Positions 55,719 to 64,000 of a stretch of DNA of 64,000 bases are shown piece after piece (the stretch's first letter is position 1; each line of letters starts with the position of its first letter). Under the pieces are notes generated by a model, which was not told the origin of the DNA, made no database searches, and saw only the letters and a program-made list of their open reading frames with translations. The stretch comes from Dokdonella sp. (GTDB taxonomy: Bacteria; Pseudomonadota; Gammaproteobacteria; Xanthomonadales; Rhodanobacteraceae). Both the position numbers and the translations under genes were made by a program. Location of the stretch: assembly GCA_016712865.1 (NCBI GenBank), contig JADJQH010000002.1, forward strand, positions 124,001-188,000, read 5' to 3'.

Positions 55719-55847
55719 CGGGGTTTCCTGTCAGGTTCAGTTCAATGATTGGAGCGTGCCGACTGCCGATCTCACCGAATGAGACCTGTCGAAAGCTGGC
55801 AACGATTATTCCACAGCGCGCCGACTACGGAAGCGCGAGTTGTCGCG

Positions 55848-56357
55848 TCAACTTGTAAGAATTCGCCGCACGCCATCCAGCGCGGTTTGCACCGTTTGCC
55901 TGCGTACCGCTTCGCGATCACCGGCAAAATGAAAGAGTTCGGCCTTGGCATAACCGCCGCGCCGCTTCCATCCGATCCAGACCGTGCCGACCGGCTTGCC
56001 CGGCACATCGCCGCCAGGCCCGGCGATGCCGGTGACTGCCACTGCAACGCCAGCGCCATAGCGAGCCAGCGCGCCGGAGACCATTTCCACCACGGTATCC
56101 TGGCTGACCGCGCCGGTGCGTTCCAGCGTCTGCGGCTGCACCCCGAGCAGGGCTTCCTTGGCTTCGTAACTGTAGGCCACCACGCCACATTCGAACCAGG
56201 TGGAACTGCCCGGAATATCGGTCAGCACCTTGGCAATCCAGCCTCCGGTGCAGGATTCGGCGGTAACGATGGTCTGTCCATGCGCGATCAGCAACTCGGC
56301 AATGGTGTTGCCCAGCGCGAAAAGGTGTTCGTCGGTCGGATGGGTCGCCAAGGTCAT
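55848..56357 (-). CDS. pncC: Nicotinamide-nucleotide amidase PncC (CinA C-terminal type)
   Basis: 169 residues. CinA family core TAESCTGGWIAKVLTDIPGS, YSYEAKEALLGV, VEMVSGALARYGAGVAVAV-like pattern and TGIAGPGGDVPGKPVGTVW. It converts NMN to nicotinic acid mononucleotide in pyridine-nucleotide recycling. The N-terminal competence domain of long CinA proteins is absent. Upstream of recA by 129 bases. Confidence 0.93.
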   Translation of the reverse strand: MTLATHPTDEHLFALGNTIAELLIAHGQTIVTAESCTGGWIAKVLTDIPGSSTWFECGVVAYSYEAKEALLGVQPQTLERTGAVSQDTVVEMVSGALARYGAGVAVAVTGIAGPGGDVPGKPVGTVWIGWKRRGGYAKAELFHFAGDREAVRRQTVQTALDGVRRILTS

Positions 56358-56742
56358 TTCCTCTTGCCGGACTCCGGCCCGTTCAATTCAGCTTCCCATG
56401 ATACCGAAGCATGATCGCCTTGCAGTCCGCCCAGGGCCAGGGGTGCGCCCATCCACGACGGCTCGCGTGTTCCATGCTTGCAAACGCGTCGTTTCTCCTC
56501 GCTGATGCGAGCAAATGCGTGCGCGGCCGTACACACAGGCTTGCGCTCCCATCTCGGCTACGCATTCCACGTAGGGCGACGCGCCATGCGCAAGCAGGCC
56601 AGGCCAATTCCGGCCTCTTTCGAGCCTCGTCCAGGCAGCGCTTCTGATAGGCAAACCAGATCGCATCGATTCCATCAATCAATTTCCTCTATCGACATGT
56701 GCGGTCCACAATGCCCGCACATCCCGCCAACCGGAGCACGCC
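56358..56742. other. Intergenic region, pncC to catalase
   Basis: 385 bases between the divergent pncC and catalase genes. Short open frames exist on both strands but none shows a protein-like pattern or a ribosome-binding site. It must hold both promoters; I recognise no clear OxyR site or other motif. Confidence 0.5.
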
Positions 56743-58206
56743 ATGAGCAAGCCGAAAGATTTCACGCCCAGCCATCTGACCACGGATTTCGGCGCCCCGG
56801 TGCCGGACAACCAGAACAGCCTCACGGCCGGGCCGCGTGGGCCCCTGCTGGCCCAGGATGTCTGGTTGAACGAGAAACTTGCCAACTTCGTGCGCGAAGT
56901 AATCCCCGAGCGACGCATGCATGCCAAGGGTTCCGGCGCGTTTGGCACCTTCACCGTTACCCACGACATCACCCAATACACGCGCGCCGCCCTCTTTTCC
57001 AAGGTCGGCAAGCAGACCGAAATGTTCGCGCGCTTCACTACCGTGGCAGGCGAACGTGGCGCGGCCGACGCCGAGCGCGACATTCGCGGCTTTGCCCTGA
57101 AGTTCTATACCGAGGAAGGCAATTGGGACATGGTGGGCAACAACACGCCCGTGTTCTTCATTCGCGACCCGCTCAAGTTCCCGGACCTCAACAAGGCAGT
57201 GAAACGCTGCCCGCACACCAATCTGCGCAGCGCCACCTACAACTGGGACTACTGGACACTGCTGCCCGAGGCGCTGCACCAGGTGACCATCGTGATGAGT
57301 GATCGCGGCATTCCCGCCAGCTACCGCCACATGCATGGTTTCGGTTCGCACACCTACAGCTTCTGGAACGCCGCCGGTGAGCGCTACTGGGTGAAGTTCC
57401 ATTTCCGCACCCGGCAGGGCATCAAGAATCTCAGTGACGCCGAGGCCGAGGCGCTGGTTGGCAAGGACCGCGAAAGCCACCAGCGTGACCTGTTCGACGC
57501 GATCGCGCGCGGCGATTTCCCGAAGTGGACACTGTACGTGCAGGTGATGCCCGAAGCCGATGCGGAGAAGGTGCCCTACCACCCGTTCGACCTGACCAAG
57601 GTGTGGCCACACAAGGACTATCCGCTTATCGAAGTCGGCGTGTTCGAACTGAATCGCAATGCCGAGAATTTCTTTGCCGATGTGGAGCAGAGCGCGTTCG
57701 CGCCATCCAATCTGGTACCAGGCATTGGCGTGTCCCCCGACCGCATGTTGCAGGCCCGCCTCACCAACTATGCCGATGCGCAGCGTTACCGCCTGGGCAC
57801 CAACTACCAGCAGATTCCGGTCAACGCCGCGCGCTGTCCGGTGCACAGCAACCACCGCGACGGCATCGGTCGCGTGGACGGCAACTATGGCCGCCTGCCC
57901 CACTACGAACCCAACAGTTTCCACCAGTGGCAGGAACAGCCGCAGTACCGCGAACCGCCGCTGAAGATCAGTGGCAACGCCGATCACTGGGATTTCCGCA
58001 AGGACGACGCCGACTACTACAAGCAACCCGGCGATCTGTTCCGCTTGATGACCCCGGCCCAGCAGCAGGCGTTGTTCGACAACACCGCACGCGCCATGGG
58101 CGATGCGCCGGACTTCATCAAGCAGCGCCACATCGACAATTGCAGCAAGGCCGACCCGGCCTATGGCGCCGGCGTTGCGGCGGCACTGAAAAAGCTCCAG
58201 GGCTGA
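56743..58206 (+). CDS. Monofunctional haem catalase
   Basis: 487 residues, the small-subunit type. The catalytic His is in [16 protein letters not shown], the distal Asn in [17 protein letters not shown], and the haem-ligand Tyr in [15 protein letters not shown]. Removes H2O2 in the cytoplasm; no signal peptide. ATG with GGAG upstream. A hairpin follows the stop. Confidence 0.96.
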   Translation: MSKPKDFTPSHLTTDFGAPVPDNQNSLTAGPRGPLLAQDVWLNEKLANFVREVIPERRMHAKGSGAFGTFTVTHDITQYTRAALFSKVGKQTEMFARFTTVAGERGAADAERDIRGFALKFYTEEGNWDMVGNNTPVFFIRDPLKFPDLNKAVKRCPHTNLRSATYNWDYWTLLPEALHQVTIVMSDRGIPASYRHMHGFGSHTYSFWNAAGERYWVKFHFRTRQGIKNLSDAEAEALVGKDRESHQRDLFDAIARGDFPKWTLYVQVMPEADAEKVPYHPFDLTKVWPHKDYPLIEVGVFELNRNAENFFADVEQSAFAPSNLVPGIGVSPDRMLQARLTNYADAQRYRLGTNYQQIPVNAARCPVHSNHRDGIGRVDGNYGRLPHYEPNSFHQWQEQPQYREPPLKISGNADHWDFRKDDADYYKQPGDLFRLMTPAQQQALFDNTARAMGDAPDFIKQRHIDNCSKADPAYGAGVAAALKKLQG

Positions 58207-58225
58207 GGCCTATCCGCACTCCAGG

Positions 58226-58252
58226 GCGGGTCGCGGAATTTCCGTGACCCGC
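58226..58252 (+). terminator. Hairpin after the catalase gene
   Basis: GCGGGTC-GCGG-AATTT-CCGT-GACCCGC, with one mismatch in the stem, 20 bases after the stop. There is no T run, so factor-dependent stop or mRNA protection is possible. Confidence 0.5.
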
Positions 58253-58382
58253 TTGCGCACTCTGCGTTGATTGCGCTGCAAGCGGCTGCGCCCAGCTTCG
58301 CCCCGCTCGCCTGATTCCACCCGTGATGCAAGTCGGCCTGCCGGACATGGGATAATCGCCGTTTTTGCACCGGCTTGAATTG

Positions 58383-60950
58383 ATGAGCGAGCTCGCCCAG
58401 CACACGCCCCTGATGCGCCAGTTTTTCGCTGCCAAGGCCGCGCATCCGGACGTGTTGCTGTTCTTCCGCATGGGCGACTTCTACGAGTTGTTCTACGACG
58501 ATGCGCGCAAGGCGGCACGACTGCTGGACATCACCCTGACCCAGCGCGGCGCCTCGGCGGGCCAACCCATTCCGATGGCAGGTGTTCCTTATCACGCTGC
58601 CGAGTCCTACCTGGCACGCCTGGTCAGGCAGGGAGAATCCGTCGCCATCTGCGAACAGATCGGGGATCCCGCACTGGCCAAGGGACTGGTTGAACGCAAG
58701 GTGGTGCGCATCGTCACTCCCGGAACCGTCACCGATGAGGCGCTGCTGGAGGAACGCCGCGACAACCTGCTGCTGGCCATCGCCGCGGGGAATGCAGGAT
58801 ACGGCCTGGCCTGGGTGGACCTCGGCAGCGGTCGCTTCCTGCTCAGCGAAGTCGCCTCCGTTCAGGAACTCGATGCGGAACTTGCCCGATTGCAACCCGC
58901 GGAAACGCTGATCTCCGAGGATTCGGGATGGCCTGTCAGCGTTGCCAGCCTGAGTGGTCTGCGCAAGCGCGCGATCTGGCATTTCGATGCTCAAAGCGGT
59001 CAGCGTGAATTGTGCCGATTCTTCGGCACCCGCGATCTCGCCGGATTCGGCGCGGAAGGAATGAATCTGGCCATCGGTGCCGCCGGCTGCCTGCTCGCCT
59101 ATGTTGAGGAAACACAGAAAGCCGCGCTGCCCCACCTGAGCGGGCTGGCGGTGGAAAGCGCCGACGAGACGGTGGCCATGGACGCCGCGACCCGACGCAA
59201 CCTTGAGCTGGACAGTCATGTTTCCGGACGTCGCGACGCCACCCTGCTCGGCGTGCTCGATGCGACGGTCACTCCCATGGGTGCACGCAACCTGCATCGC
59301 TGGGTGCATCGCCCCTTGCGCAATCGCGACATCCTCAATCGACGCCTGCAGGCCGTCGATTGCCTGATCTCCAGTGCGACTCACCACGCGCTGCGCAACG
59401 AGCTGCGCGGCATCGGCGACCTCGAGCGCATCCTTGCACGTGTCGCCTTGCGTTCGGCGCGTCCCCGCGACCTGTCCACCCTGCGCGATGGGCTTGCGCG
59501 CACACCCGAGTTGCGCAGGCAACTTGGCGGAGTCGACAGCCCCCTGCTTGCCGACTTGCTCAACCAGCTCGGCGAACATGCGGATACGGCAGCCTATCTG
59601 GCGGCCGCCACGGTCGAACATCCGCCGGCCGTGCAACGGGACGGTGGCGTGATCCGCGAAGGGTTCGACGCGGAGCTCGACGAACTGCGCGGGTTGGCCA
59701 CGCATGCCGATGAATTCCTCGTCCAGCTTGAGGAGCGCGAACGCTCGAGCTCGGGCATTGCCAATCTCAAGATCGGCTACAACCGCGTCCACGGCTATTA
59801 CATCGAAATCAGCAAGGCGCAGGCCGAGCGCGCGCCCACCCATTACACCCGCCGCCAGACCATCAAGGGTGCCGAGCGTTACATCACCGAAGAACTGAAG
59901 GCTTTCGAGGACAAGGTGTTGTCTGCCCGCGAGCGCGCCTTGATGCGCGAACGCGCCCTGTACGAATCGCTGCTCGATTATCTCGGCGAGCGCCTGGCCA
60001 GGCTCAAGCTGGCCGCGCAGGCAATTGCCGAGCTCGACAGCCTCGCCAGCTTCGCTGATCGGGCCGAGACGCTGAAGTGGTGCCAGCCAACGCTCGACGA
60101 CGACCCCGGCATCCACATCGAACGCGGACGCCACCCGGTGGTTGAACAGGTTCGCGAGGAACCCTTCGAGGCCAACGACCTCGGGCTCGATGATTCCCGC
60201 CGCATGCTGATCGTCACCGGCCCCAACATGGGCGGCAAGTCCACCTACATGCGGCAGAACGCGTTGATCGTGCTGCTCGCCCATATCGGAAGCTTCGTGC
60301 CGGCGGCCAGCGCCCGCATAGGCCCCATCGACCGCATCTTCACGCGCATCGGCGCCGGCGACGATCTCGCGCGGGGACAATCCACCTTCATGGTGGAAAT
60401 GAGCGAGACGGCGAACATCCTGCACAACGCCAGCGCACGCAGCCTGGTGTTGATGGATGAAATCGGCCGCGGCACCAGCACCTATGACGGCCTTGCCCTG
60501 GCCAGCGCCTGCGCCAAATGGCTGGCCACGCACAATCGCGCGTTTACCCTGTTTGCCACCCACTATTTCGAGTTGACCCGCTTGCCCGCCGACTATCCGC
60601 AAATTGCCAATGTGCATTTCGACGCCGTCGAGTATGCGGAACAGCTGGTGTTCATGCACGCGGTCAAGCCGGGGCCTGCCAATCGCAGCTTTGGGCTACA
60701 GGTTGCCGCCCTCGCCGGCTTGCCGAAGGCGGTGATCGCCGATGCCAAGGCAACCCTGGACGACCTGGAAGCTCACGCCGAGCATCATCGTGCGACGGCG
60801 CCGAAACAGGATTCGCCAGCGCCACAGATGGCCCTGTTCAGCCCGGCCACGCAGTCGCCGGCACTCGAAGCACTTGCCGCAATCGATCCGGACGCGCTGA
60901 GTCCTCGCGAGGCGCTTGAAGCTCTCTATCGACTCAAGAACCTGACGTGA
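58383..60950 (+). CDS. mutS: DNA mismatch repair protein MutS
   Basis: 855 residues from the ATG at 58383. Mismatch contact [15 protein letters not shown] with the Phe-x-Glu pair; ATPase Walker [15 protein letters not shown], Walker [21 protein letters not shown], sensor and helix-turn-helix region to [16 protein letters not shown]. The C-terminal tail ends [10 protein letters not shown]. Full length. Confidence 0.97.
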   Translation: MSELAQHTPLMRQFFAAKAAHPDVLLFFRMGDFYELFYDDARKAARLLDITLTQRGASAGQPIPMAGVPYHAAESYLARLVRQGESVAICEQIGDPALAKGLVERKVVRIVTPGTVTDEALLEERRDNLLLAIAAGNAGYGLAWVDLGSGRFLLSEVASVQELDAELARLQPAETLISEDSGWPVSVASLSGLRKRAIWHFDAQSGQRELCRFFGTRDLAGFGAEGMNLAIGAAGCLLAYVEETQKAALPHLSGLAVESADETVAMDAATRRNLELDSHVSGRRDATLLGVLDATVTPMGARNLHRWVHRPLRNRDILNRRLQAVDCLISSATHHALRNELRGIGDLERILARVALRSARPRDLSTLRDGLARTPELRRQLGGVDSPLLADLLNQLGEHADTAAYLAAATVEHPPAVQRDGGVIREGFDAELDELRGLATHADEFLVQLEERERSSSGIANLKIGYNRVHGYYIEISKAQAERAPTHYTRRQTIKGAERYITEELKAFEDKVLSARERALMRERALYESLLDYLGERLARLKLAAQAIAELDSLASFADRAETLKWCQPTLDDDPGIHIERGRHPVVEQVREEPFEANDLGLDDSRRMLIVTGPNMGGKSTYMRQNALIVLLAHIGSFVPAASARIGPIDRIFTRIGAGDDLARGQSTFMVEMSETANILHNASARSLVLMDEIGRGTSTYDGLALASACAKWLATHNRAFTLFATHYFELTRLPADYPQIANVHFDAVEYAEQLVFMHAVKPGPANRSFGLQVAALAGLPKAVIADAKATLDDLEAHAEHHRATAPKQDSPAPQMALFSPATQSPALEALAAIDPDALSPREALEALYRLKNLT

Positions 60951-61002
60951 CAAGACGCTGATCCCGTTGGGCAATCCTTCTTCCGCACGATCGCATTCCA
61001 CG

Positions 61003-63114
61003 ATGAACCAATCTCAACCCGCGCCACACTCGCCACGTTCCGAATACCTGCCCTGGATCGATGGGCTGCGCGCGATTGCCGTGCTCGCGGTCATGCTCTA
61101 CCACCTGCGCAACGAGTGGTTGCCCGGCGGCTTCGCGGGCGTCGATGTGTTTTTCGTGATTTCCGGTTTCGTGGTCAGCGCATCAGTCGCGCGCTGGGAT
61201 CGGGGTGGACTGGGCAGTTTCCTGATGTATTTCTACGCTCGCCGCATCCAGCGCATCGCGCCGGCCCTGATCGCGTGCCTCTTGGTCACCACGGTGGTCT
61301 CCTGCCTGTTCATACCCAACGCATGGCTGAGTTCGGCCGTGGATCGCACCGGCCTGTTTGCATTCATCGGCATGAGCAACCTGTTCCTGGCTTTCCAGAA
61401 CGAGAACTACTTTGCGCCGAGTGCCGAGTTCAACCCGTACGTGCATACCTGGTCGCTTGGCGTCGAGGAGCAGTTCTATCTTTTGTTTCCCTTGCTGTTC
61501 TTTGCCTGGACGCGATCAGGCCGGGGGCGGGTCGTTTCGCTCGTACTGTTTGGCCTGGCCCTGGTGGCATCGTTGGTCGATGCCTGGTGGCGATCCACCA
61601 GCAACCCGGCGGCCGCGTTCTATCTGATCACCACCCGCTTCTGGGAACTGGCGGCCGGTGTGCTGATGTTTCAACTGCTTCACCGCGGTGGCAGCGAAAG
61701 CGGGCGCCCGTCCCGATTCGCATTTCCCGCTGCACTGCTGGCCTGTGTTGCGCTTGTCGTGCTGGGCTGGTCGCTGTGGACCTCCAATGCGCAAGCCTTT
61801 CCGTATCCGCAGGCCATCCTGCCGATCGCGGCGAGTCTTGGAATCCTTGCCGGCCTCTCGCTGGCGAACCCGACAACGCTGTTGGCGCGGCTGCTCGGCA
61901 GCACGCCCATGCTCTATATCGGCCGACGCTCGTACTCGCTGTACCTGTGGCATTGGCCCGTCCTGGTCCTGATGCGCTGGACCAGCGGTGTGGAAGGTGC
62001 AGCGATGATCGTGCTGGCCCTGGTCGCCACGTTCTTGCTGGCGCATCTGTCGTACCGGTTTGTCGAGACACCGCTGCGCTATTCCTCGCGATTACGCACA
62101 TGGTCGCGTCCACGCGTCGTGCTTGCCGGCCTGGTCGTGATTTTCCTGACCACAACGGCTGCCTACGGCCTGATCATGAACAAGTCGGTGCTGGCGCAAT
62201 CCACGGTCATGCGCAACGCCGCGGAGTGGTATCCAAGCCCGATTCCAACGCTGCCGGAGCTGCCCGGTTGCCACCTGCTGGCACGCGATGAAGGTGTCGG
62301 CGCCCATCGCACCTGGACTTACACACGGGAAGGCTGTCCGGAACAGACGCAGCTTGCACCGAACCTGTTTGCGGTGGGCGATTCCCACACACTTGCCTTC
62401 AACACCATGCTGAGTGAATACGTACTGCGAAGTGGCGCGCGTGTGGTCATCTATCCGAACATCGGATGCAGCTTTGCCAGCCTGCGACCGGGATTCAACG
62501 TGGGCGCCTGTCCCGCTCAGGGCGAGGCCATCGTTGCCGACATCAGCGCGCGCGCCCAGACTGGAGACCTGTTGTTCCTCGCCGCACTGCGACTGGCGCG
62601 CCTGACCAACCAGGATGCGGTTATCGAAATCGCGGATCATTGGCAGACCATGACCGATCCTGTCCACGCCGCGGCCCAGCAACAGGACGCAGAACACACG
62701 CGGTCCCTGCTGCGACCGCTGGCAGACCGCGGCATCCGCATCATCTTCGAGGCACCGCTGCCGCTTTTCCGCACCTCGGCATTCCGCTGTTCGGACGCCT
62801 TCAATTCCGGCAATCCGGTTTGTCGCGCAGGCAACTCCGAATCCCGTGCCGCATTGGCCAGCTACCGGGATCCGGTCGTGCGCGCCTTGCAACAACTGGC
62901 CGGGCAACTCGACGCCAGCATCTGGGATCCTTTCCCGGTCTTGTGTCCCGGCGAGCGCTGCCAGAACTCACGCGATGGTCATCCGCTGTATTTCGATGGC
63001 GACCATATCAGCGCCTACGCCAACCGCATCCTGTTTCCTTCCTTCCACGCATTCGTCAAGTTGCTCACCTCAGAACCCGGCAAGCAGGACACCAGCGCAA
63101 CGCACGGCTCTTGA
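61003..63114 (+). CDS. OafA/YrhL-type membrane acyltransferase with C-terminal SGNH domain
   Basis: 703 residues. Acyltransferase_3 part: YLPWIDGLRAIAVLAVMLYH (catalytic His) and VDVFFVISGFVVS, with about ten membrane helices to residue 400 (WSLGVEEQFYLLFPLLFF, RSYSLYLWHWPVLVLM). C-terminal periplasmic SGNH domain from about 440: VGDSHTLAFNTM and the terminal FDGDHISAYANR with Asp-x-x-His. Likely O-acetylates a surface glycan; substrate unknown. The ATG was chosen; a TTG 12 codons earlier is possible. 53 bases after mutS, no glycan cluster nearby. Confidence 0.9.
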   Translation: MNQSQPAPHSPRSEYLPWIDGLRAIAVLAVMLYHLRNEWLPGGFAGVDVFFVISGFVVSASVARWDRGGLGSFLMYFYARRIQRIAPALIACLLVTTVVSCLFIPNAWLSSAVDRTGLFAFIGMSNLFLAFQNENYFAPSAEFNPYVHTWSLGVEEQFYLLFPLLFFAWTRSGRGRVVSLVLFGLALVASLVDAWWRSTSNPAAAFYLITTRFWELAAGVLMFQLLHRGGSESGRPSRFAFPAALLACVALVVLGWSLWTSNAQAFPYPQAILPIAASLGILAGLSLANPTTLLARLLGSTPMLYIGRRSYSLYLWHWPVLVLMRWTSGVEGAAMIVLALVATFLLAHLSYRFVETPLRYSSRLRTWSRPRVVLAGLVVIFLTTTAAYGLIMNKSVLAQSTVMRNAAEWYPSPIPTLPELPGCHLLARDEGVGAHRTWTYTREGCPEQTQLAPNLFAVGDSHTLAFNTMLSEYVLRSGARVVIYPNIGCSFASLRPGFNVGACPAQGEAIVADISARAQTGDLLFLAALRLARLTNQDAVIEIADHWQTMTDPVHAAAQQQDAEHTRSLLRPLADRGIRIIFEAPLPLFRTSAFRCSDAFNSGNPVCRAGNSESRAALASYRDPVVRALQQLAGQLDASIWDPFPVLCPGERCQNSRDGHPLYFDGDHISAYANRILFPSFHAFVKLLTSEPGKQDTSATHGS

Positions 63115-63180
63115 TCCAGTCCTCAATCACGCAAACGTTTCTCGTTGTGACGCGGAAGTTGTTCCGCATGCTGAGCTGGG

Positions 63181-63480
63181 CTTGCTCGGCTGCGGTGGTG
63201 AATGTCGCGAGAAAGCGGAGCAAGCTCCGCTCTACCAGGGCGACGTGGCTCTTGTAGAGCCGAGCTTGCTCGGCTGCGGTGGTGAATGTCGCGAGAAAGC
63301 GGAGCAAGCTCCGCTCTACCAGGGCGACGTGGCTCTTGTAGAGCCGAGCTTGCTCGGCTGCGGTGGTGAATGTCGCGAGAAAGCGGAGCAAGCTCCGCTC
63401 TACCAGGGCGACGTGGCTCTTGTAGAGCCGAGCTTGCTCGGCTGCGGTGGTGAATGTCGCGAGAAAGCGGGGCAAGCTCC
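63181..63480. repeat. Array of four 84-bp GTAG-type REP repeats
   Basis: Copies start with CTTGCTCGGCTGCGGTGGTG at 63181, 63265, 63349 and 63433, exactly 84 bases apart and nearly identical. Each contains GTAGAGC..CTCGGCT and AGCGGAGCAAGCTCCGCTCTAC, inverted GTAG-ended hairpins like the SMAG REP elements of Stenotrophomonas and relatives. 84 is a multiple of 3, so long open frames run through on both strands, but they are not supported as genes. No RAYT transposase is in the window. The 411 bases 63115-63525 hold no gene. Confidence 0.85.
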
Positions 63481-63525
63481 ACGACGACGACTGTTTTCGA
63501 GCCGAACCAGAGAGGCGGAGTTGTC

Positions 63526-63921
63526 TCAGGCCGTTCCGCGCTTGATCTCGCGACGCAGCTTGCGCGCATGTTTGTCCAGGTGTGATGCGGGAAGCTGAAT
63601 CCCTGCGGCAGTCAATCGGCGCTGTTCGCGCTCCAGCTCGCGGGCGCGCTGGCTTTCCGCAAGCTCGCGATACATCAACACTGCCTGCGTTGCCGGACCC
63701 CGAATAACGTTCAAGCCAATGACTTCGACAGTCATGCGCTCCCAGCCGCGCACCACCTGAACGAGATCACCCGCATGAAGGGTACGCGCGGGTTTCGCGG
63801 CCTGGTCATTGACCGCGATCTTGCCGCCGACGATGGCCTGCTTGGCCAGACTTCGGGTCTTGAACAACCGAGCCGCCCATAACCAGACATCGAGGCGAAC
63901 TTCCGTGGTTTCCGAAGCCAT
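63526..63921 (-). CDS. hslR: Heat-shock protein 15 (HslR), S4-domain ribosome-associated RNA-binding protein
   Basis: 131 residues. S4 domain at about 8-65: RLDVWLWAARLFKTRSLAKQ and GKIAVNDQAAKPARTL, HAGDLVQVVR. Basic C-terminus (HLDKHARKLRREIKRG). It binds 50S subunits with nascent chains and helps recycle them. Only S4-domain family paralogues are an alternative. Confidence 0.92.
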   Translation of the reverse strand: MASETTEVRLDVWLWAARLFKTRSLAKQAIVGGKIAVNDQAAKPARTLHAGDLVQVVRGWERMTVEVIGLNVIRGPATQAVLMYRELAESQRARELEREQRRLTAAGIQLPASHLDKHARKLRREIKRGTA

Positions 63922-63942
63922 GGCCTAGGTTCTGCGTTTGCC

Positions 63943-64000
63943 TCAAAAGCGGATCTTGCCACGCAGCGTGTCCCGGTACATGACCCAGTCGCCCATCAGA
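63943..64000 (-). CDS. C-terminal fragment of an unknown protein (runs off window end)
   Basis: Only the last 18 codons are present, reading LMGDWVMYRDTLRGKIRF then TGA at 63945-63943. It is in the same direction as hslR and 21 bases upstream of its start. Too short to identify. Confidence 0.5.
   Translation of the reverse strand, partial: LMGDWVMYRDTLRGKIRF

Noticed and set aside
55719-55847. LexA box before recA
   Set aside because: I searched for CTG-N10-CAG and TTAG-N6-TACTA patterns by eye and found no convincing match.
58161-60659. 832-codon minus-strand open frame
   Set aside because: Antisense to mutS; composition and lack of motifs mark it as a shadow.
63181-63480. Possible CRISPR array
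   Set aside because: Whole 84-bp units are repeated with no variable spacers, and no cas genes are present.
62846-63598. 250-codon frame with a 28-residue repeat
   Set aside because: It comes from the 84-bp REP array and runs through the acyltransferase 3' end in another frame; no start signal.

Overview
The window is a chromosomal segment of a GC-rich gammaproteobacterium, most likely of the Xanthomonadales (Lysobacterales). The evidence is gene order: rpoE-rseA-rseB-mucD-lepA-lepB-(DUF4845)-rnc-era-recO, the cluster yceD-rpmF-fabH-fabD-fabG-acpP-fabF-pabB-mltG-tmk-holB-pilZ, and recA-recX-alaS-csrA next to a tRNA-Ser. GTAG-type REP repeats like those of Stenotrophomonas and relatives agree with this. 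No genus is assigned. Almost all the window is core housekeeping DNA. I see no prophage, transposase, CRISPR array or defence island.

Layout. 1-4.9 kb: nagZ (partial), rlmD, a receiver-Hpt protein, recO, era, rnc. 4.9-12.1 kb: a frameshifted DUF4845 gene, lepB, lepA and the sigma-E envelope-stress operon (rpoE, rseA, a frameshifted rseB, mucD). 12.2-15.3 kb: a five-domain GGDEF/EAL protein overlapping a small unknown protein. 15.4-19.6 kb: a beta-oxidation fusion enzyme and an S9 lipoprotein peptidase. 19.6-29.5 kb: pilZ-holB-tmk-mltG-pabB and the fatty-acid synthesis cluster with rpmF and yceD. 29.6-34.6 kb: a MoxR/DUF58/transglutaminase operon and a Slp-like lipoprotein. 34.6-37.5 kb: hit, recR, ybaB, dnaX. 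37.6-38.5 kb: tRNA-Ser(GGA), a MITE-like element and the SRP RNA gene ffs. 38.5-46.3 kb: a phosphate-selective porin, RNase T, an FmdB-type protein, an amidase and pstSCAB-phoU; both the porin and pstS have arrays of Pho-box-like heptamers. 46.4-49.9 kb: acs, then an SRPBCC/ArsR pair divergent from a GNAT gene across a palindrome. 49.9-50.8 kb: tandem 173-bp repeats and tRNA-Ser(GCT). 50.9-56.4 kb: csrA, alaS, recX, recA, pncC. 56.7-64 kb: catalase, mutS, an acyltransferase, a REP array and hslR.

The most unusual signal is not a protein system. All three stable RNA genes are followed by duplicate copies of their own 3' ends. For tRNA-Ser(GCT) these form a 173-bp tandem array, resembling the tyrT/rtT repeats of E. 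coli but facing the tRNA, and ending in a 32-bp perfect palindrome that includes the mature tRNA 3' end. tRNA-Ser(GGA) and ffs each have one partial copy 200-340 bp downstream. Two otherwise normal genes (rseB and DUF4845) carry frameshifts near homopolymers; these may be real mutations or sequencing errors.
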